A DNA stretch of 64,000 bases. Source: Candidatus Zymogenus saltonus (GTDB taxonomy: Bacteria > Desulfobacterota > Zymogenia > Zymogenales > Zymogenaceae). Below are positions 34,659 through 42,744 of this stretch, one piece after another (the first letter of the stretch is position 1; every line of letters begins with the position of its first letter). The notes under the pieces are model-generated. The model ran no database searches, was not told the DNA's origin, and worked only from the letters and a program-made list of their open reading frames with translations. The position numbers and the translations under genes are program-made. Where the stretch lies: the NCBI GenBank assembly GCA_016929395.1, contig JAFGIX010000027.1:79776-143775 (forward strand), read 5' to 3'.

Positions 34659-35500
34659 GATCCGATTTTCTAAAACGCTTTTTAAAGAATAGACTCGCCG
34701 TTTCGGGATTCGTAATCGTCCTACTCTTCTTCGTGGTCTCTTTTCTCGCGCCGGTAATCTCGACCCACGATCCTGCGGAGATCGACCGCGAAAACGTCCT
34801 GTCGCCGCCGAGCACAGATTATATATTCGGCACCGACAAGACCGGCAGGGACGTTTTTTCCCGGATGGTCTACGGCTCGAGGATCTCGCTGAAGGTTGGA
34901 TTCGTGGCGGTGGGGATATCCCTCGTAATCGGGGTGTTCATCGGCGCCCTGGCGGGCTACTATGGCGGATTTACGGACGCCGTCATCATGCGCTTTGTGG
35001 ATATAATGCTCTGTTTTCCAACATTCTTTCTGATATTGGCGGTCATAGCCATTCTGGAGCCGAGCATCTGGAACATAATGATCGTAATCGGTATAACGGG
35101 GTGGATGGGCGTGGCGAGGCTTGTGCGGGCGGAGTTTCTCTCGCTTAAACAGCGCGACTTCGTCCTCGCCGCCAAGGCCCAGGGGGCGGGGGGGATGAGA
35201 ATCATCTTCGGGCATATCCTGCCCAACGCCATGGGGCCGATCCTCGTTGCGGCGACCCTGGGCGTGGCCGGCGCCATCCTGACCGAGAGCGCTCTCTCGT
35301 TTCTGGGAATCGGGATACAACCGCCCACCCCGAGCTGGGGCAACATCCTGACCGAGGGCAAGGACACCATTGAGATAGCGCCGTGGCTCTCCCTCTACCC
35401 GGGGCTTGCCATCCTCGTCACCGTCCTCGGCTACAACCTCCTCGGAGAGGGGATAAGGGACGCCCTTGACCCCAGGCTCAAGGAGGGGGTCTCCGAGTAA
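34655..35500 (+). CDS. ABC transporter permease, OppC/DppC type (orphan)
   Basis: 281 residues with six hydrophobic helices. It has an N-terminal OppC_N segment (NRLAVSGFVIVLLFFVV), the FGTDKTGRDVFSRMVYGSR signature of DppC/OppC proteins, the EAA-type loop (EFLSLKQRDFVLAAKAQGAG), and SFLGIGIQPPTPSWG. It would form half of a peptide or nickel/glycan importer channel with an OppB-type partner. No OppA, B, D or F gene is in the window. Its start codon overlaps the stop of MshEN copy 2, which is unusual for this family. Confidence 0.9.
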   Translation: MRSDFLKRFLKNRLAVSGFVIVLLFFVVSFLAPVISTHDPAEIDRENVLSPPSTDYIFGTDKTGRDVFSRMVYGSRISLKVGFVAVGISLVIGVFIGALAGYYGGFTDAVIMRFVDIMLCFPTFFLILAVIAILEPSIWNIMIVIGITGWMGVARLVRAEFLSLKQRDFVLAAKAQGAGGMRIIFGHILPNAMGPILVAATLGVAGAILTESALSFLGIGIQPPTPSWGNILTEGKDTIEIAPWLSLYPGLAILVTVLGYNLLGEGIRDALDPRLKEGVSE

Positions 35501-35552
35501 CCTTAAATCCGTTGAAGTCGGCTCGACGATAGAGCGAAAGGGGGTCGTTCTC

Positions 35553-36164
35553 ATGGTATTCAGGCGTATCGCTTGGGGCATATTTTTATTTTTCATCGGC
35601 GTTTTCCTTTTTTACCTAACCTTCAGGGGACAATTCACCCTCTCCCAATTTCTCGGCGGCTTCAGGCTCCCCTTGCTGCCTCTCGGTCTGTTTTTCTCCG
35701 TATTGGGCCTCGTCTTCTACATAGACGGGCGAACCATTCAGAAACAGAGGCGCATGAGGGACAGGGATGCCCACCCGCGACATACGGAGCACGATCGTGG
35801 ACACCATGATCTGACGGCCGATGAGATTCCCCACGAAAGCGACCTCGAAGTGCCGAAGGAAAAGACGTGTCCGAACTGCAAGAAGAGAATATATAAAGAC
35901 GCCAAGGTATGCCGCTTCTGCGGGCACGAGTTTGCCGTCACCTATATCCTAAAGGTCTACGGCCCGAAGGACAGAAAGAAGTTCAAGCTCCTGGTCAAAA
36001 GGCTCTCCGAAAGGCTTGGGAAGCCCCCGGATGACATCGAGCACCTCCTGGAGCTGGGGATGAGGTTCAGATCGCCGACTGAGGCAAAGCTCGAGGAGAA
36101 CAGGGCAAGGTTCGAGAGGTTCGGCTGCAGGGTCGAGTCCTACAAGAAGGTCGCGAGGGAGTAG
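35553..36164 (+). CDS. zinc-ribbon membrane protein, function unknown
   Basis: 203 residues from the ATG at 35553; the frame is open further up into the permease gene but without a ribosome site. Two transmembrane helices (about 5-25 and 40-60) are followed by a His/Asp-rich loop and a zinc ribbon (CPNCKKRIYKDAKVCRFCG). A C-terminal domain of about 70 residues (VYGPKDRKKFKLLVKRLSER, FGCRVES) follows, with an alternation reminiscent of the L7/L12 C-terminal fold. That last likeness is a guess. It may belong with the permease by position. Confidence 0.65.
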   Translation: MVFRRIAWGIFLFFIGVFLFYLTFRGQFTLSQFLGGFRLPLLPLGLFFSVLGLVFYIDGRTIQKQRRMRDRDAHPRHTEHDRGHHDLTADEIPHESDLEVPKEKTCPNCKKRIYKDAKVCRFCGHEFAVTYILKVYGPKDRKKFKLLVKRLSERLGKPPDDIEHLLELGMRFRSPTEAKLEENRARFERFGCRVESYKKVARE

Positions 36165-36298
36165 CCGGGTTTGGACGGGGCCGCGATGTTGAGTGAAGGA
36201 GGAAGAGGGGAAGGTCAACCTGCCCGATTGTTCGGCGGGGAAATGGTGAATCAGGGGGGGGTCGGTTTTTCTACAATTCTAAACAAATCCAAACAAAA

Positions 36299-36922
36299 TT
36301 ATTTCACCTCCTTCAGTACCTCGTATCTTCTAACCGGATATGGGACATCGCCAATATCGAATACGCCCCCATCGACAACTATAAACCCTGCTCCCATATA
36401 TATCTCCCTGATCTTGTCGTAGGTCTCTCTCGTATCGCACGTCCCCTCCCTGTTGTCACCCCACTCGATAAGGATAAGCCCCGGCCTCCCGTACCTGCTC
36501 TCGACAAGGCGCGAGTGAATCTCGAAGACGTCGTATCTGGGGGAGGAGACGCCGATGTGGATTACGAGGTCGTAGCGCCTATCTATTACGAAACGGTTGC
36601 TGATGGAGCATGTCCATATCCGGTCCGGGAACCTCGATTTACACTTATCTATCGCCCTCTCGTTCATGTCAAACCCGGTGTATTGGGCGTCCGAAAACTC
36701 CCCCAGGATGTGAGCCGACAGGGGGCTCGTCCCGCACGTCACGTCCAATATCGACAAGGGCGCAGAGCCGTTCTGCCCCCCGGTCTCATCACTCACCCCT
36801 TCGCAAAGGGACCGGATGTGGGGCCTCACCGCATCGAACAGGATTTTAGCCCTCTCGCTCTTTTCACCGGCGAGGTAGTCGCACGGGATGGGCCTGTCCT
36901 TTTTTTTCCCTCCCTTCCCCAA
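36299..36922 (-). CDS. class I SAM-dependent methyltransferase-like protein
   Basis: 207 residues from a TTG with a GGGGGG site upstream; no ATG is available. SAM-binding motif I is ILDVTCGTSPLSAHI (near residue 58), followed by YTGFDMNERAI (motif II, acidic at strand 2) and RYDLVIHIGV (motif IV region). The C-terminal part lacks a recognised substrate domain. It is isolated on the minus strand between plus-strand genes. The substrate is unknown. Confidence 0.6.
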   Translation of the reverse strand: MGKGGKKKDRPIPCDYLAGEKSERAKILFDAVRPHIRSLCEGVSDETGGQNGSAPLSILDVTCGTSPLSAHILGEFSDAQYTGFDMNERAIDKCKSRFPDRIWTCSISNRFVIDRRYDLVIHIGVSSPRYDVFEIHSRLVESRYGRPGLILIEWGDNREGTCDTRETYDKIREIYMGAGFIVVDGGVFDIGDVPYPVRRYEVLKEVK

Positions 36923-37065
36923 TGATCTGTCCCCCCTGACCTTTATAATATTAACGGTATGATACTTCAGATCAAGACGATTTTAAAGGGTAGATTTATA
37001 ATACGGATAAAAACTTCGGATCAAAAAGCAAGGATTCTTTTCCAATAAACACGAGATATAAATCC

Positions 37066-37094
37066 TTGATTTTGAACCTGAAAAAGTGTATAAA
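37066..37094 (+). promoter_or_regulatory. sigma-70 type promoter of the MBL hydrolase gene
   Basis: TTGATT at 37066-37071, 17-bp spacer, TATAAA at 37089-37094; about 40 bp before the start codon. Confidence 0.55.
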
Positions 37095-37134
37095 ATATTT
37101 CAACCCAAAACTTGGAAGGGAGACTTAAAAACCT

Positions 37135-38031
37135 ATGTGGATAAAGGAGCCGGGCCCGATAACAGACAGGATCACCCTTTTGGGAAAGGAGGAGTCGTGC
37201 GTCTACCTCGTGGGGAAAGACGAATATTCCATTTTGGGCGGCGGGATGACCTACGTCGTGCCGGACATTGTTAAGCAGCTCGATCGTCTTAAGATCGACA
37301 GGTCGAAGATAGGGAGGCTTCTGATCCTTCACTCCCACTTCGACCACGTGGGGGCGGCCCCGGGACTCAAGAAGCTGATCCCTGGTCTTACGATCATCTC
37401 CTCCCCGAGAGGGATGGAGCTTCTTAAAAATCCGAAGGTGGCCGACTCGATAAGGGAGCTCAATATGGGCCTCCTCTCGGCAAACGGACTGGCTGACAAG
37501 GCGGGCGAGTTTGGCCTTGACTACGAATCCTTCCCCGTTGACGACACCGTGAGCGGCGGGGACGTCGTAAACTGGGGGGGCGTTGAGCTTCAGATTATAG
37601 ACGCCCCCGGCCACTCCTCCTGCTCCATAGGGGTCTACATGCCCGAGGACAAGGCGCTCTTTGCCTCGGACGCCGGCGGCATCCCCTTCGGAGATACCAT
37701 CTTCGCCTCCGGAAACTCGAACTTCACCAAGTATCAGGAGTCCCTCGAGCGCTTCGCGACATACGACGTCGAGATCCACCTGGCGGAGCACTACGGCGCC
37801 TTCACGGGAGAGGAGGGAAGGTCTTTCATGAAGAGGTCGATCGAGTCGGCAAAGAGGACGAGGAAATATCTGGAGGAGTCCTACGCGAGGACGGGGGACA
37901 TCAGGGAGTCGACGGCGGAGCTTACCGACCTCATCATGGAGGAGGCGGAAGGCTACTTCCTCCCCAAACCTGTCATGGAGATGGTCGTGGAGCAGATGGT
38001 AAGACACATCGCCAAGGTGATGGATGGATAA
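37135..38031 (+). CDS. metallo-beta-lactamase fold hydrolase
   Basis: 298 residues. The metal site HSHFDH (residues 66-71) is complete, followed by DAPGHSSCS (third His) and ASDAGG (bridging Asp). A long C-terminal helical part (about 230-298) contains EHYGAFTG with the last His. This layout fits the broad hydrolase group that includes glyoxalase II-like enzymes and flavodiiron-type lactamase domains without flavodoxin. The substrate is not predictable. It has its own promoter and is followed 21 bp later by a binding-protein gene, so the two are probably co-transcribed. Confidence 0.85.
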   Translation: MWIKEPGPITDRITLLGKEESCVYLVGKDEYSILGGGMTYVVPDIVKQLDRLKIDRSKIGRLLILHSHFDHVGAAPGLKKLIPGLTIISSPRGMELLKNPKVADSIRELNMGLLSANGLADKAGEFGLDYESFPVDDTVSGGDVVNWGGVELQIIDAPGHSSCSIGVYMPEDKALFASDAGGIPFGDTIFASGNSNFTKYQESLERFATYDVEIHLAEHYGAFTGEEGRSFMKRSIESAKRTRKYLEESYARTGDIRESTAELTDLIMEEAEGYFLPKPVMEMVVEQMVRHIAKVMDG

Positions 38032-38052
38032 ACCTTTTGGAGGACTTGGAAC

Positions 38053-39264
38053 ATGAAGACTAAAAGATATTTTAAACTGGTCGCCTTTATTTTGATCTCA
38101 TTGTTTTCCGCTGCGCTCATCTTTTCGTGCGCCGAAAAGCCGGCGGAGGAGACGGCCGAGGGAGCAGTCGCTCCGGGGGCGACGATCCTGATCGGGACGA
38201 GCGGCCCCCAGACCGGCCCCGTCAGCACCCTGGGGATCATTCAGCGCTCCATGAAGGCCTACTTCGACGCTGTCAACGCCGACGGCGGGATCAACGGGAG
38301 GAAGATCGAGCTTATTATCCTCGACGACGCCTACGACCCGGCGAAGACTCGGGCAAACGTTATCAAATTGATCGAGGGGGAGAAGGTCTTCGCCATCGTA
38401 GGGATCCTCGGGGCGGCGAACATCGGGGCCGTGATCGACTACATAGACAAGAGCGACGTACCCTGGGTGGGTCTCATCGCCGGAAACCGCGCCCCCGCAA
38501 CACCCCCCAGGGACAACGTCTTTGTGGGATCGCCGGAGCACTACTTCGAGGCGAAAATCCTGACCAACTACGCGGCAAACGAGCTCGGGGTCAAGAAGAT
38601 CGGTATCTTGTATCAGAACGACGACTTCGGAAAGGAGGGCCTTACCGGGGCCAAGGAGGCCGCGGAAAGGCTTGGGATAGAGATAGCCGCGGAAGTCCCC
38701 TATGAAGTGATGGACACCGATTTCTCCGCCCACGCCCTTGCCATGATGAACTCCAAGGCGGAGGCGGTGATCCTCTACGGGCACACCCCCAAGGTGTCGC
38801 TGTTCGTCAAGGCCGCAAACGGACTCGACTACAGGCCGATCTACATCGGCTCCACCACGGTCAACGACACCAAGATGTTCGACCTGGCCGGTGAGGCTTG
38901 GGACGGGGCGCTTGTCGGCTCCTACACCCCCGATCCCTTCGACGACAGCGAGGCGTCGAAGTGGTACAGGGAGGCCCTACATGAATACGCCAACGAGGCG
39001 GATAAGGTCGTCGGGTCGATGAGCCTCAAGGGATTCTACTACGGAGACTTTCTGGTGGAGGGATTGAAGAGGACGAAGGAGCCGTTGACCAGGGAGAACT
39101 TCATAAAGACGATGGACTCGTTTGACAACGTCGACGGTCTGTTCATCCACGGGGTAACCTACAATCCCGAAAGCCATGGCGGCCCGAACTCCTTCTGCAT
39201 AATGAAGGGGGTCTACAAGACGAGGTCGTACATAAAGATCACCGACTGGCTCTCCCCGAATTAA
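38053..39264 (+). CDS. branched-chain amino acid type ABC substrate-binding lipoprotein (LivJ/LivK family)
   Basis: 403 residues. A lipoprotein signal (ILISLFSAALIFSC) is followed by an acidic linker and a two-lobed type I periplasmic binding fold (GTSGPQTGPVSTLG, YFDAVNADGGINGRKIELI, DDAYDPAKTRANV, GILYQNDDFGKEGL). Family members bind branched-chain amino acids, aromatic acids or amides. GGAGG precedes the ATG. No Liv permease or ATPase is nearby, so it works with a transporter encoded elsewhere or as a sensor. Linked to the MBL hydrolase gene upstream. Confidence 0.9.
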   Translation: MKTKRYFKLVAFILISLFSAALIFSCAEKPAEETAEGAVAPGATILIGTSGPQTGPVSTLGIIQRSMKAYFDAVNADGGINGRKIELIILDDAYDPAKTRANVIKLIEGEKVFAIVGILGAANIGAVIDYIDKSDVPWVGLIAGNRAPATPPRDNVFVGSPEHYFEAKILTNYAANELGVKKIGILYQNDDFGKEGLTGAKEAAERLGIEIAAEVPYEVMDTDFSAHALAMMNSKAEAVILYGHTPKVSLFVKAANGLDYRPIYIGSTTVNDTKMFDLAGEAWDGALVGSYTPDPFDDSEASKWYREALHEYANEADKVVGSMSLKGFYYGDFLVEGLKRTKEPLTRENFIKTMDSFDNVDGLFIHGVTYNPESHGGPNSFCIMKGVYKTRSYIKITDWLSPN

Positions 39265-39411
39265 GGGCCGGGCCTTCCTATCGTTCGCGTTTTTTTGAGG
39301 GCGGGGCTTTGGTTGAATTTTTATAAGATCAGGGGGCGTTTTTAATATTTTCTAAAATTGAATTGCGACCCGTTTCCTTTATTCAGGATTGCCCGTTAAT
39401 TTAGGATAGAC

Positions 39412-40281
39412 ATGAAAACCCTTGACGAAAAGACAAGGAAGCTGATCCTCTCGTTTCAGAGAAACGAGATAACCGAGCATATCATCTACAAGATCCTCTC
39501 TGAGAGGACAAAAGACCGCAACAACAGCGAGGTCCTGAAAAATATATCCGCAGAGGAGCTTGAGCATTACAACTTCTGGAGGAAATACACCGGCGAGGAT
39601 GTGGGGCCGGACAGAAAGAAGATATGGTTCTACATATTCGTGTCGAGGGTCTTCGGGCTTACCTTCGGGATAAAGCTGATGGAGAAGGGCGAGACAAGCG
39701 CGGAAACAGCCTACGGAGAGATCGCAAGGGAGATTCCTGAGGCCAGAGATATCGCGGATCAGGAGGACGCACACGAGAGGGAGCTGATGTCGATGATCGA
39801 CGAGGAACGTCTCCGCTACGTGGGATCGGTGGTCTTGGGGCTGAACGACGCCCTTGTCGAGCTTACCGGCGCCCTCTCCGGATTCACGCTGGCCCTGCAG
39901 GACACAAAGCTAATAGCGGTCGTGGGGCTGGTCACCGGAATATCCGCCTCGCTTTCCATGGCGGCCTCCGAGTACCTGGCGACAAAGACCGAAGAGGACG
40001 AGAAGCACCCGTTAAAGGCCTCCCTCTACACCGGCGCCGCATACATAGCGACAGTGTTCATCCTGATCCTCCCCTTCTTCTTCTTCGGCAATCCCTTCGT
40101 CTCCTTAGCAGTTACGATAACGAGCGCCGTTATCATCATCATGTTCTTCAACTACTACATCTCGGTGGCGAAAGACCTCCCCTTCAGGAGGCGGTTTTTG
40201 GAGATGGCCGCCATAAGCCTCGGCGTCTCGGCGATCTCCTTCTTTATCGGGCACCTCGTCAGGATAATCTTCAAGCTGTAA
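39412..40281 (+). CDS. ferritin-like/VIT1 fusion metal transporter (MbfA/Ccc1-related)
   Basis: 289 residues. The N-terminal ferritin-like domain (1-135) carries EITEHIIYK, AEELEHYNFW and DQEDAHERELM, giving the Glu and His ligands of a di-iron site. The C-terminal VIT domain (about 140-289) has five helices and the GLNDALVELTGALSGFT metal-transport signature. Related proteins export iron or manganese in response to metal or peroxide. The gene stands alone. Confidence 0.88.
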   Translation: MKTLDEKTRKLILSFQRNEITEHIIYKILSERTKDRNNSEVLKNISAEELEHYNFWRKYTGEDVGPDRKKIWFYIFVSRVFGLTFGIKLMEKGETSAETAYGEIAREIPEARDIADQEDAHERELMSMIDEERLRYVGSVVLGLNDALVELTGALSGFTLALQDTKLIAVVGLVTGISASLSMAASEYLATKTEEDEKHPLKASLYTGAAYIATVFILILPFFFFGNPFVSLAVTITSAVIIIMFFNYYISVAKDLPFRRRFLEMAAISLGVSAISFFIGHLVRIIFKL

Positions 40282-40313
40282 GAAGAAGGTCTGCAGGATT
40301 AATAGCCCCCATC

Positions 40314-40418
40314 CTAAAACCGTCCCTTATAAAGGTTTAAAAAGGCATGTTTCCCCTCTTCCGGCAGCTCGACAGCCCCGCCGCAGTTGGGACACCTGGC
40401 CGGAATGAACTTCGCCAT
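40314..40418 (-). CDS. tiny CxxC zinc-ribbon-like protein
   Basis: 34 residues from the ATG at 40418, which has AGGGGTGG upstream. The only feature is CPNCGG at residues 9-14. Zinc ribbons normally carry a second CxxC about 15 residues later; here the sequence ends in FLNLYKGRF instead, so it may be a truncated or decayed ribbon gene. Confidence 0.4.
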   Translation of the reverse strand: MAKFIPARCPNCGGAVELPEEGKHAFLNLYKGRF

Positions 40419-40599
40419 CTTACCACCCCTGTATAATGAACAGACGGAATGAATATAAGTATTTGTGCCGTGTAATATTAACAAATTTAAAGAGGCCGGC
40501 CTTAAACCTCGATTATCCAATGATAGAATATCGAGGGGCCTGCAATGACTGGTTTTTTTTGGGGGGAAGCATCGTTTTCTAACGGCACCCCACGGTGAG

Positions 40600-40822
40600 G
40601 GACGGGCGATTCAACTCAGATCTATCTTTTTCTCACAAATCCTCTTGTGGAGGATACATTTTTTGGACGGCAGCCTTCCTTATTGACGACAACCAATAGG
40701 AAAGGACGGGCGATCCAACTCCTGCTATCTCTTTTTCGCAAATCCTTTTTGGTGAAAACAATGCTTATGGGCGACAAAACAAGAGACGAGCAATTCAGCT
40801 CTGCTTCATCTTTTTTTTACGG
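40600..40822. repeat. three imperfect copies of the 3' end of the GGDEF gene
   Basis: Copy A at 40600-40643 and copy B at 40704-40746 share GGACGGGCGATYCAACTC followed by TATCT, a T-run, and CACAAATCCT/CGCAAATCCT. Copy C (about 40783-40822) overlaps the stop codon and last codons of the REC-GGDEF gene. It looks like stepwise duplication of the gene end with decay. Confidence 0.55.
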
Positions 40823-42159
40823 GCCCTCTTTTGGGAGTACATATCCCTGTCCGCGGTATTTATGAAGTCCTCGACCGTCTCCAGATTGTCGAGGGACGCG
40901 ATCCCGACGCTTATTCCGATGTCCTCGATACTGTTGACAACCTCTTCGCTGATCCTGTTTGCCATATTCATCGCGTCCCCCTCCTTCGTGTGGGGAAGTA
41001 TGACGGCGAATTCATCCCCGCCGAACCGGTAAGCGGTATCGACGCCGTTCCTTATAGATCTTCTCATTATCGAGCCAACACTCTTCAAGACACTGTCTCC
41101 GGCGAGGTGCCCGTAGGTATCGTTGTACTCCTTGAAGTCGTCGAGGTCGAAGAGCAATACCACGAGGGGATATAACATCCTCTTTGCACGAGTAATCTCG
41201 ATCTCGAGGTTTTTATGAAAGTGACGTTGATTATAAAGGTTCGTCAGGCTGTCGGTTATGGAGAGCCTTCTCAAGGCATCCTCGGCTTTTTTTCGCTCGC
41301 TTATCTCCTTTTTGAGCTCGACGTTAACCTTCACAAGCTGTATGGTCCTCTCCTTGACACGGAGCTCAAGTTCGATCCGGGACTTTTTCAGCCTCTCCTC
41401 GGCGATCTTCCTGTCCGTAATGTCCTCGGCGTGGACGATAACGAGGTCCGGCGGGACATAGGAGTAGGTTGCGGACAGATATTTGGTCAGACCTATTGTC
41501 CTGAACTTGTAAAGGTACTCCCTCTTCACGGAGGCCTTGTTTTTAAAACATTTCCCTATATCCCTTAATATCTCGGGCTCGTCTTGAAGGAGCCTGCCGG
41601 CCCTTTTTCCCAAAAGCCCCGTGATCTCTTCCCCCGCGATCTTGGGGGCCGCGTCGTTGAAATCTATCAGGACGAAGTCGCCGTCTTCGCTTTTAAGGGT
41701 GAACGTGGGAATGGGGATATTCTTGTATTGCGCCCTCACTCTTTCCTCGGATTCGCGAAGCTTTTCCTGAAAGTGTTTTCTCTCAACGGCATATCGCAAT
41801 GTCCGCGCCAGGATGGCGGGGACCATCTCCGTCTTGAAAATATAATCCTGGGCGCCCTCTGAAACCGCGCGATAAGCTAGGTCTTCGTCCTCGATCGAAG
41901 ATATAATTACGATAGGGATGTCTGGGAAAAGGTCTTTGAGGTTCGTGAAGGTATCAAGGCCGCTTGAGTCGGGCAGGTTTAAATCGAGGAGGATCACATC
42001 GATCCTCTCTTTCGAGAGGCGATCGAAACCCTCCTTGAAGTCCCCCGCCAGAAAAAGCTTCAGAGAAAACAGTTTTACATCGGATATAACTTCCTCGACG
42101 AACTTGGCATATCCGGCATCATCTTCGATTAACAGGACGACAAGGGGACTTCCCACCAT
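40795..42159 (-). CDS. response regulator with PAS and active-type GGDEF domain (diguanylate cyclase)
   Basis: 454 residues. Receiver domain (1-120) with the phospho-acceptor Asp in VILLDLNLPDSSGL and acidic pocket IEDD. A PAS-like domain (about 135-265) is followed by a coiled coil (ELRVKERTIQLVKVNVELKKE) as in histidine-kinase-type linkers. The GGDEF domain (about 300-445) has the full active site YRFGGDEFAVILP. The product-inhibition I-site RxxD is not cleanly present (RNGVD at that place). It would make c-di-GMP when phosphorylated. GGAG precedes the ATG. It is a paralogue of the next gene. Confidence 0.9.
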   Translation of the reverse strand: MVGSPLVVLLIEDDAGYAKFVEEVISDVKLFSLKLFLAGDFKEGFDRLSKERIDVILLDLNLPDSSGLDTFTNLKDLFPDIPIVIISSIEDEDLAYRAVSEGAQDYIFKTEMVPAILARTLRYAVERKHFQEKLRESEERVRAQYKNIPIPTFTLKSEDGDFVLIDFNDAAPKIAGEEITGLLGKRAGRLLQDEPEILRDIGKCFKNKASVKREYLYKFRTIGLTKYLSATYSYVPPDLVIVHAEDITDRKIAEERLKKSRIELELRVKERTIQLVKVNVELKKEISERKKAEDALRRLSITDSLTNLYNQRHFHKNLEIEITRAKRMLYPLVVLLFDLDDFKEYNDTYGHLAGDSVLKSVGSIMRRSIRNGVDTAYRFGGDEFAVILPHTKEGDAMNMANRISEEVVNSIEDIGISVGIASLDNLETVEDFINTADRDMYSQKRARKKKMKQS

Positions 42160-42744
42160 TTTGAATACTCCAGTTGTATTGAAGTTTATTCAAAGGGGAT
42201 TACATGATCAAAAATCACAAGATCATCTCATTTATTCCGACGCAGGCAGGAATAAACAATCGATATAAAGGGCCTCCCTCCACCTTGGTTAAAGAAGACG
42301 GGGCTTCCTCCGATTTCATAATAATGAACTTGCGCTTATGAACTCAACAATGCTTTGGGCAATATCACTGTCTTTAGAGGAGAGTAAATCGTAAACAGCA
42401 GTCTGGAGTTGACGATCAAACCTTTAGAGGAGTACAGAAACAATATAAATGGAATAAAAAATGAGTTTAAAACGTCGACAACCCTTCTCGTTGACGGCCC
42501 AACTCAGTTGACGGCCCAATCCAGTTGACGGCCCAATCCAGTTGACGGCCCAACCCTTAAAAAGAGCGATGATCTTATAGCAATTATAGAAATTTACATA
42601 AAACTGTAAATAATGTCAAATGTTTTTTTATTAAAACAGAGTTTTTTCTTCAAATTTTATTTATATTATTAATAAAGATTTCAATAATTTATTTTATAGG
42701 AAAAGGGGGTATCGTGGCAGGCTCATCCTTATCTTTTTTTACGT
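42160..42744. other. AT-rich spacer between the two GGDEF-type genes
   Basis: 585 bp without a credible gene. It contains the 17-bp tandem repeat listed separately and an A/T-rich stretch at 42590-42710. The promoter of the shorter GGDEF gene must lie near 42160-42240, but no clear -35/-10 pair is seen. Confidence 0.45.
42490..42557. repeat. 17-bp tandem repeat, four units
   Basis: GTTGACGGCCCAAYYCA occurs four times head to tail (42490, 42507, 42524, 42541); units differ only in the last four bases. Non-coding. Confidence 0.85.

Noticed and set aside
42490..42557. CRISPR array
   Set aside because: Units are only 17 bp with no spacers between them; no cas genes are in the window.
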